DNA of 64,000 bases from the NCBI GenBank assembly GCA_002633005.1, contig NMRA01000718.1, positions 106,552 to 170,551 of the forward strand, written 5' to 3'. Below the pieces are notes generated by a model, which saw only the letters and a list, made by a program, of their open reading frames with translations, was not told where the DNA came from and searched no databases. Source of the DNA: Phoronis australis. Lineage: Eukaryota > Phoronida > Phoronidae. Numbering within the stretch: position 1 is the first letter of the stretch; every line of letters begins with the position of its first letter. This document shows positions 54,701-60,700 of this stretch, piece by piece. The position numbers were made by a program, and so were the translations under genes.

Positions 54701-57700
54701 ACCCTCTTTCGTTTGACTAATATACTGAATAATTATATAAATAACAGAGGTAGACATAAAAACAAATTTAGACAAGCTGATGAGCTACTAACATAGCTGA
54801 CTCAAGGGTCGTAAGCAGTGAGGTCCACTGAGATTTGAACCCATGACCTCGAGAACAGGAGGCGAGCACTTAACTCAGTAGGACACAAGTATACTCTTCG
54901 TCCTCGTATCCACTCTTAGTCATCAGATACAAAACCCAGTCAACACCAAAAATGAGTAACAGTTGCTGGAGACCACAATATGCATAAATGCTTGACAAGC
55001 AGTCAACTCACAAGCTTTTAAATCATCAGTTGCAAAGGTGTCATAATTTAATCTTGGAATTAAATCAGAAAAAAATAGCCTTACTGAAATTTACGCGTCT
55101 TGGAAGTTTACGAAATCCTAAAGGAAATGCAGTGCTGACAAACTTAATACCTCTGAGCACCAGTACCATCTAAGTGGTTCATTACACACCTGTATAATCA
55201 GCAAAGGTAATCACTGCCACCTTCCCATTTTGATGTAAAACGACATTTTCAACCTCTTCTCCTCCACTTTTCCGTGTGTTTTCAAAGTAATTCTCCAGAG
55301 TGTCACCTGTACAGTTGGGGGGAAGGTCGTGAACTTGAATTGAGTCCGTCCGATAAACAGGCTCAACCTGGAGATACACATTTTCCAATGGCTTTTTCTT
55401 GGTGGCTTCTTGTAGCTTTTTGATGTCTAAATGAAAGGTAAACATCTTAAATATGATTCGGTTTTTGCTGTATTCATTGTTGATGGACATACGGGTACTT
55501 ACTGCAAGTCTGACAGAAATGCAAATCGAACGAGTGTGGATGAGTTTATGGAAGTCCTTTCCCATACCCTTTCTTCTACTCCTTTTATATCATTAGGTTA
55601 AATTCACGCTTAAATGATCTGCTTTTTCTTTGAAGGAATGTCTGTTTCCCACCACACCATCAAAATGTCCCACATTGCATGGCAAAGTAGACTTATTGTG
55701 ATTATTATTGTTAATACCACATTTGACAAAAATTCAAACAAGAGCAGCACCGAGCCTTGAAATGCACCCACGAATACACTGCAAACTGTGTTCTTCCAGG
55801 GTGTTTAATTGCATCACAAAAATAGCCATGCACTGGATTGAGCACAATATTCTGAATCCATCAAAATAACAGGACAATGTCACCGTTATTAAACAGAAAG
55901 CTATTTACCACATTTAATGAAAATCCATCAAGGAACTTAAAGTTTAGAGAAACAGACTGAGCAAAATAGAAACAAGAGCAACGTGGAGCGTTGAAATGCG
56001 CCCACAAATGCATTGCAAATGGTGTGCTTTTAGGGTTATTTATTTGTATCATAAAAATGGCCACTAGATGGCGCAAAAATATACAGTCCATTCAAAAACG
56101 GGAACATGCCATATGTCATAAAAATCTGTCAAGGAACTTAAGAGAAACAAAGGAAAACAGAATAAAATGAAGTTGCCACTAGTGGGCACAGCGTCCATTG
56201 GATCCGCCTGAAAATCGTCGCCGTCTGTTGTTATCTTCATATAAAAACTACACATACTAAATTTAGTAAAGATCCTGCTATGGGTTTAGGATATACAACT
56301 ATGGGCGTGAAACAAAACTACTAGGAGGCGCCACAGTAGTCAGTCACCACCATCAAAGGTCATCTTCACACTGAGAACATATATGCCAATTTTCAAATGA
56401 TTTGGTTAATACAGGGATGGACACCAAAACAAACGGCAAAAAATGGCCACTAGGTGGTGCAAAATACCTCGATTCCATCCAAAAATAGGAAGATAGCGTC
56501 ATTACACCAACAAATGCCTATATTTAAAATTTTATGAAAATCTGTTGAGGACCTTTGAAGATACCGACTAGAGTTAAATGTAAAAAAATTAAAATTGCCA
56601 GAAGGGGGCACAGAAGTAGTCAAATCTGTCCGAAAGTCGTCGTCATCCGTAGTCAACATCATATAAATACACTTGCTAAATTATGTAAAGATCCTGCGAA
56701 CGATTTAGGAGATACTGCACTAGGCGCAACAAAAACAAAACTGCCACCAGGAGGCGCCACAGTAGTCGAAATTGTCGGAAAACCATCGTCAATCGTCTTT
56801 TTCATGGTAAGCACATACATGCCAATTTTCACAATCATCCTTTGAGCGGTTTGGTTGATAGAGGGGTGGACGCAAAAAAAACAGACTCGAAAACAGTAAA
56901 AATGGCCACTAGGTGTCGCAAACTACGTCGCATCCATCCCAAAACGGGAGGATAGCGTCATCTCACTATTAGCTGCCTACATACCAAATTTCATGAAAAT
57001 TCGTTCAGGACTTCTGAATATACAAAGGTAAGCATAAAAAACTAAAATTGCCACTAGGGGCACACCGGTAGTCAGATCCGTCCGAAAGTTCGCTCATGCC
57101 ATCCCATTCATGAATGGAACATATGTGCCAAATTTCATGAACGTAAGTCGAAGGATTTTGGACATAGAGCAGCAGACGCCGGACCCCGGATGGACGCCGC
57201 CCAGAGGGACGGACGGACGGAGATGACGGCATAATGCGTCCACACATAAATATGTGGACGCATCAAAATGAAATTGCCTCTAGGGGGCAAAGCATTCGTC
57301 AGATCCATCTCAAAGATGTCGTCTTCCGTTGGCAACTTCATATTATGCATATACTTATTATAAATCTAAGTGCGCAAAAAACAAAACTGCCACTAGGAGG
57401 TGCCACAGCAAATGAAGTCGGAAAATCACCATCAACCGTCCTCTTCACACTAAGAACATATAAGCCAATTTTCCCAATCATCCTAAGAGTGGTTTGGTTG
57501 AGAGATGGGGGAGGCCAAAAACAGACAAGAAAACAGTAAAAAAGGCCACTAGATGGCGCAAAACATGTTGAATCCGTCTGAAAACTAGAAAATATCACCG
57601 TTTCTTTAAAAGAAGCTATTTACCATATTTCATGAAAATTCGACGAGGAACTTCAGAGAAACAGGAAAACCGAAAAAAAAAGGGAATTGCCACTGGGGGG

Positions 57701-60700
57701 CACAGTGTTCCTTGGATCTGTCTGAAAGTCATCGTCTTCCGTTGTTAACTTCATATATATATGTGCTAAATTTAAGATCCTGCAGAGGGCTTAGGAGATA
57801 CAAGTATGGGCGCAACAAACAAACAAAACTACCACTAGGACGCACCACAGTAGTTGAAATCGTCGGAAAATCATTGCCAACCGTGCTCTTCATAGCAAGA
57901 ACATACATCACGTTTTTCACAATCATCCTTAAAGTGGTATGGTTGACGGAGGGACGGACGCCAATGAACAAACAATAAAAATGGCCACTTAGGTGGCACA
58001 AAATACCTCGAATCCATCCAAAAAACGGGAGGATAGTGTCACCTCATATGTAGATGTCTAGGTGCCAAACGCTATGTGAATCCATTGAGGACCTTTGAAG
58101 ATACAGAGGTAAACGTACAAAAAATAAAATTGTCACTAGGGGGCACACTGGTAGTCCGATCTGTCCAAAAGTCGTCATCGTCTGTTGCCAACTTCATATA
58201 AATACATACATTTACTACATTTAATAAAGATCCTGTAAAGCATTTAGGAGATACAGCCATGGGCGTAAAAACAAACAAAACTGCCACAGGGGGGCGCTAC
58301 AGTAGTCAAAGTCGTCGGAAAATCATCGTCAACCGTCCTCATCATAGTAACAAGTCAACATACATGCCAATTTCATTATCATCCTTAGAGTAGTTTGGTT
58401 GATAGAGGGGTGGACGCCAAAAAATGGACTCAAAAATAGTAAAAATGGCCACTAGATGGTGCAAAATACTTCGAATCCATTCGAAAACGAGAGGATGCCT
58501 ATGTGCCAAATTTCATGAAAACTGGTTGAGGACCTTTGAAGATACAGAGGCAAACATAAAAAACTAAAATTGCCACTAGGGGGCACAGCGGTATTTGGGT
58601 CGGCCCAGAACTCGTCGCCCTCTGTCATCAACTCCATAGAAACACACCTGCCAAATTTCAGTAACATCCTCTAAGGGGTTTAGGAGATACAGCCATGGAC
58701 ACCGGAAGCCCAGACAGAAATGATGGAAATATGCACCTAGTACATAAATCAATATGTGGATGCATAAAAATGTCCTTAAGTTCATTTTTGGCATGTATAA
58801 ACAGATGTCCCATACTATATTTGGTTGGAACTTTTTCAATCCAGCTGTCTCATTTTTACATTTACGAAATAATGTAAGCTGAGCTTACATGTTCGCATTT
58901 ATAGTTCACGGACATGTACCTGGGGTAATATTCACAATATGATTAATTTATAAATAAGTGTATCGACAATAACCTCAGAACCACTTAAGATCATGCACCA
59001 CCCATTAACTTAATAACTGAATTGAAAAAATACATCAGAATGCAACAAATGAAAGTAACTGACTTCTGAACATTCACTTATAAGTATGAAATGAGCAGTG
59101 AACTTACCTGGACTCTGACTAAAGGTTGCGAATGCAATGCCTGGTGCTTGCCCATATCTGATTTCCACAACTTCGGATCCAGATTTACTTTCCAAATAGT
59201 TGACAAGTGAGTCACGGCTTGCACTTTCAGGTATACTGCACACCGCCACTTTGCAAAGATCTAAGGGTAACTTCTTTTTCGGTTGAACAAGTTCTACGTC
59301 GATGATAGAACCATTCAACTTGTGTTCAAATCTCTTCTGGTAAACCCTGTCAGCATCTAAAACCATAAAAAATTAGTGTAAAGAACCATACGCTAATAAC
59401 TCAAAGCCTTTAAATGTCAGCAGGCCACACTATACTATTTTGGGGAAATTGGCAAAATTCATTGAAAGCTATTACAGAAATAAAAATGTTACAACCACAG
59501 AGACACCAATCTGATAGTGCAAGCCGCCAATGTGGTCCAGTTACATAACTATACACAATCTTCTCACCTGACGCTTCAGCAAAGGTCACTAAAGCTGTTC
59601 TTTTGGCGTTGTCCAGTTCTATCCTTTCCACTTTTCCTCCACCAGATTTGCGTCTGTTTTCAAAATAATTTTCCAAATCATCATGCGATGTGTTCTCAGG
59701 TAACCTGCTGACTCCAATTGTTTTGACTGGAGGCTGCTCTTCTTCTTGTTCAGGGGGGGGTTGCGAATCCTCGTAAGTCCTAACTTGCTTGGATTTTGTG
59801 CCAACTGCAACAACATCCAGACTCACCGATTCCAACTTGATCGCCTTCTTTTGAAGAACGCGCTGTGCATCTACAAACATGTAGATACCAAGTTAACTAA
59901 CAGCCCAGAAAAAAACTATTCTGATTCTGACACCCAAAATATCCAATTCCATATTCATTATATAGTATCTTACAATTACCATCGGGGATAATTTCAGGCA
60001 TGATGTCTGCATCATTGGCTAATAAACAATTTTCATTAATGCACTGCGATTGCTTAAAGCTGCATTTTGCCCTTTTAATAAATTAGCTGATTTAAACTTA
60101 CACTTAGGCACCTTATTCTCATAAAACCGCTCTCATTACATCCCTTACCAGCAAGCATTGTTTCTTTAGAACAACAACTAAAGAAAACGCTTTGGTCAAC
60201 TCTAATGGATTACCTGTAACTTGGGTTGGTAAGAAATTAGAAGAATTCTATGTTATTATTGTAAATAGCAGTACATGAGCCGATATGAGAGAAAATAGTA
60301 TATTTTCCATTTCATGAAATAGCCACTAAAAATGGAAAAATGCACTTTTAGCTTGCATTAAAACTGTGTAGCAATCATACATTATTTTGTCTTGAATGAT
60401 ACGCAGTGCATTCAGATTCTAACAGAGTAAGTTGACCACAACAGTGTTAGTGATATGGAATGTGTCGAAATACAGATGCGTCGACTTAAGTGTTTGTAGT
60501 TGTTTAGACCTATCAGTAACTGCTTGCCAACACACTAAGTAGCAAGTGAAATCGCAGACAGCAAAATGTCACCACCTCAGAAAATCAAATGAAAAATGAC
60601 AGTAAATGCCCAAAGGTTATCAGTCCAAACTGAATTATAAATTTGAGGCCCTGGTGATTAATTGACAAAAAGTCATCTCTGGACCATGTAAGAATTAAGT

